Assembly: GCA_905209135.1 (NCBI GenBank)
Contig: CAJLRT010000068.1
Span: 1-6,287 of the forward strand
Length of the DNA stretch: 6,287 nucleotides
Direction: 5' to 3'
From: an uncultured Eubacteriales bacterium
Lineage (GTDB): Bacteria > Bacillota > Clostridia > Oscillospirales > UMGS1783
The notes below the pieces were generated by a model. That model did no database searches. It saw nothing but the letters and a program-made list of their open reading frames with translations, and had not been told where the DNA came from. Numbering within the stretch: position 1 is the first letter of the stretch; every line of letters starts with the position of its first letter. Below, one piece after another: positions 6,250 through 6,287 of this stretch. The position numbers and the translations under genes are program-made.

Positions 6250-6287
6250 AGATCGGAAGAGCACACGTCTGAACTCCAGTCACACAG
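6250..6287. other. Illumina TruSeq read-2 adapter at the contig end (non-biological)
   Basis: Bases 6250-6283 match the standard TruSeq adapter read (AGATCGGAAGAGCACACGTC, then CTGAACTCCAGTCAC with its first C shared), and 6284-6287 (ACAG) follow where the sample index begins, consistent with an index such as ACAGTG. The addB reading frame is good up to 6249 and breaks off at the adapter. The first A may be the A-tail added during library construction, so the last trustworthy genomic base is 6249. Any gene call using bases past 6249 is an artefact. Confidence 0.98.

Noticed and set aside
5655..6272. Plus-strand open frame of 205 codons at the right end
   Set aside because: It is antisense to addA and addB and ends in adapter-derived residues.

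Overview
The window reads as a fragment of a Gram-positive anaerobe-type chromosome, most likely a GC-rich gut Clostridia/Oscillospirales-like Bacillota. The grounds are an AddAB (not RecBCD) helicase-nuclease, strong AGGAGG-type ribosome binding sites, a DltA-like stand-alone adenylation enzyme, and a tRNA gene with an encoded CCA end. The genus cannot be fixed from the sequence. All genes lie on the minus strand, so the biological order runs from high to low coordinates.

Right part (6287 to 2270): the last 38 bases (6250-6287) are not genomic. They match the Illumina TruSeq read-2 adapter followed by four bases that look like the start of an index. Inside that junction is the last 31 codons of addB, beginning at a cysteine that is probably the final 4Fe-4S ligand. 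Its stop codon overlaps the start of a complete addA, whose 1296-residue product has all SF1 helicase motifs and an intact C-terminal RecB-family nuclease. The two genes form a translationally overlapping addBA operon for double-strand-break end resection.

Middle (2269 to 1928): after addA comes a long GC hairpin without a U-tract, then a near-consensus sigma-70/A promoter (TTGCAT, 17 bp, TATAAT), a tRNA-Ser(GGA) gene and a probable terminator hairpin.

Left part (1927 to 1): a leader of about 175 bp carries nested, overlapping inverted repeats. It is followed by a 504-residue DltA/NRPS-like AMP-forming adenylation enzyme and, two bases further on, a small gene cut by the window edge. This part looks about 50% GC in hand-counted lines, against about 60-75% in addA lines. 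The change falls around the 3' side of the tRNA gene, where genomic islands often insert. The ligase keeps its ATP-binding and catalytic motifs but lacks the usual aspartate that holds the amino group of amino-acid substrates, so its substrate is open. Apart from this ligase unit and its leader, nothing in the window suggests a new system. The surest unusual observation is the adapter at the contig end.
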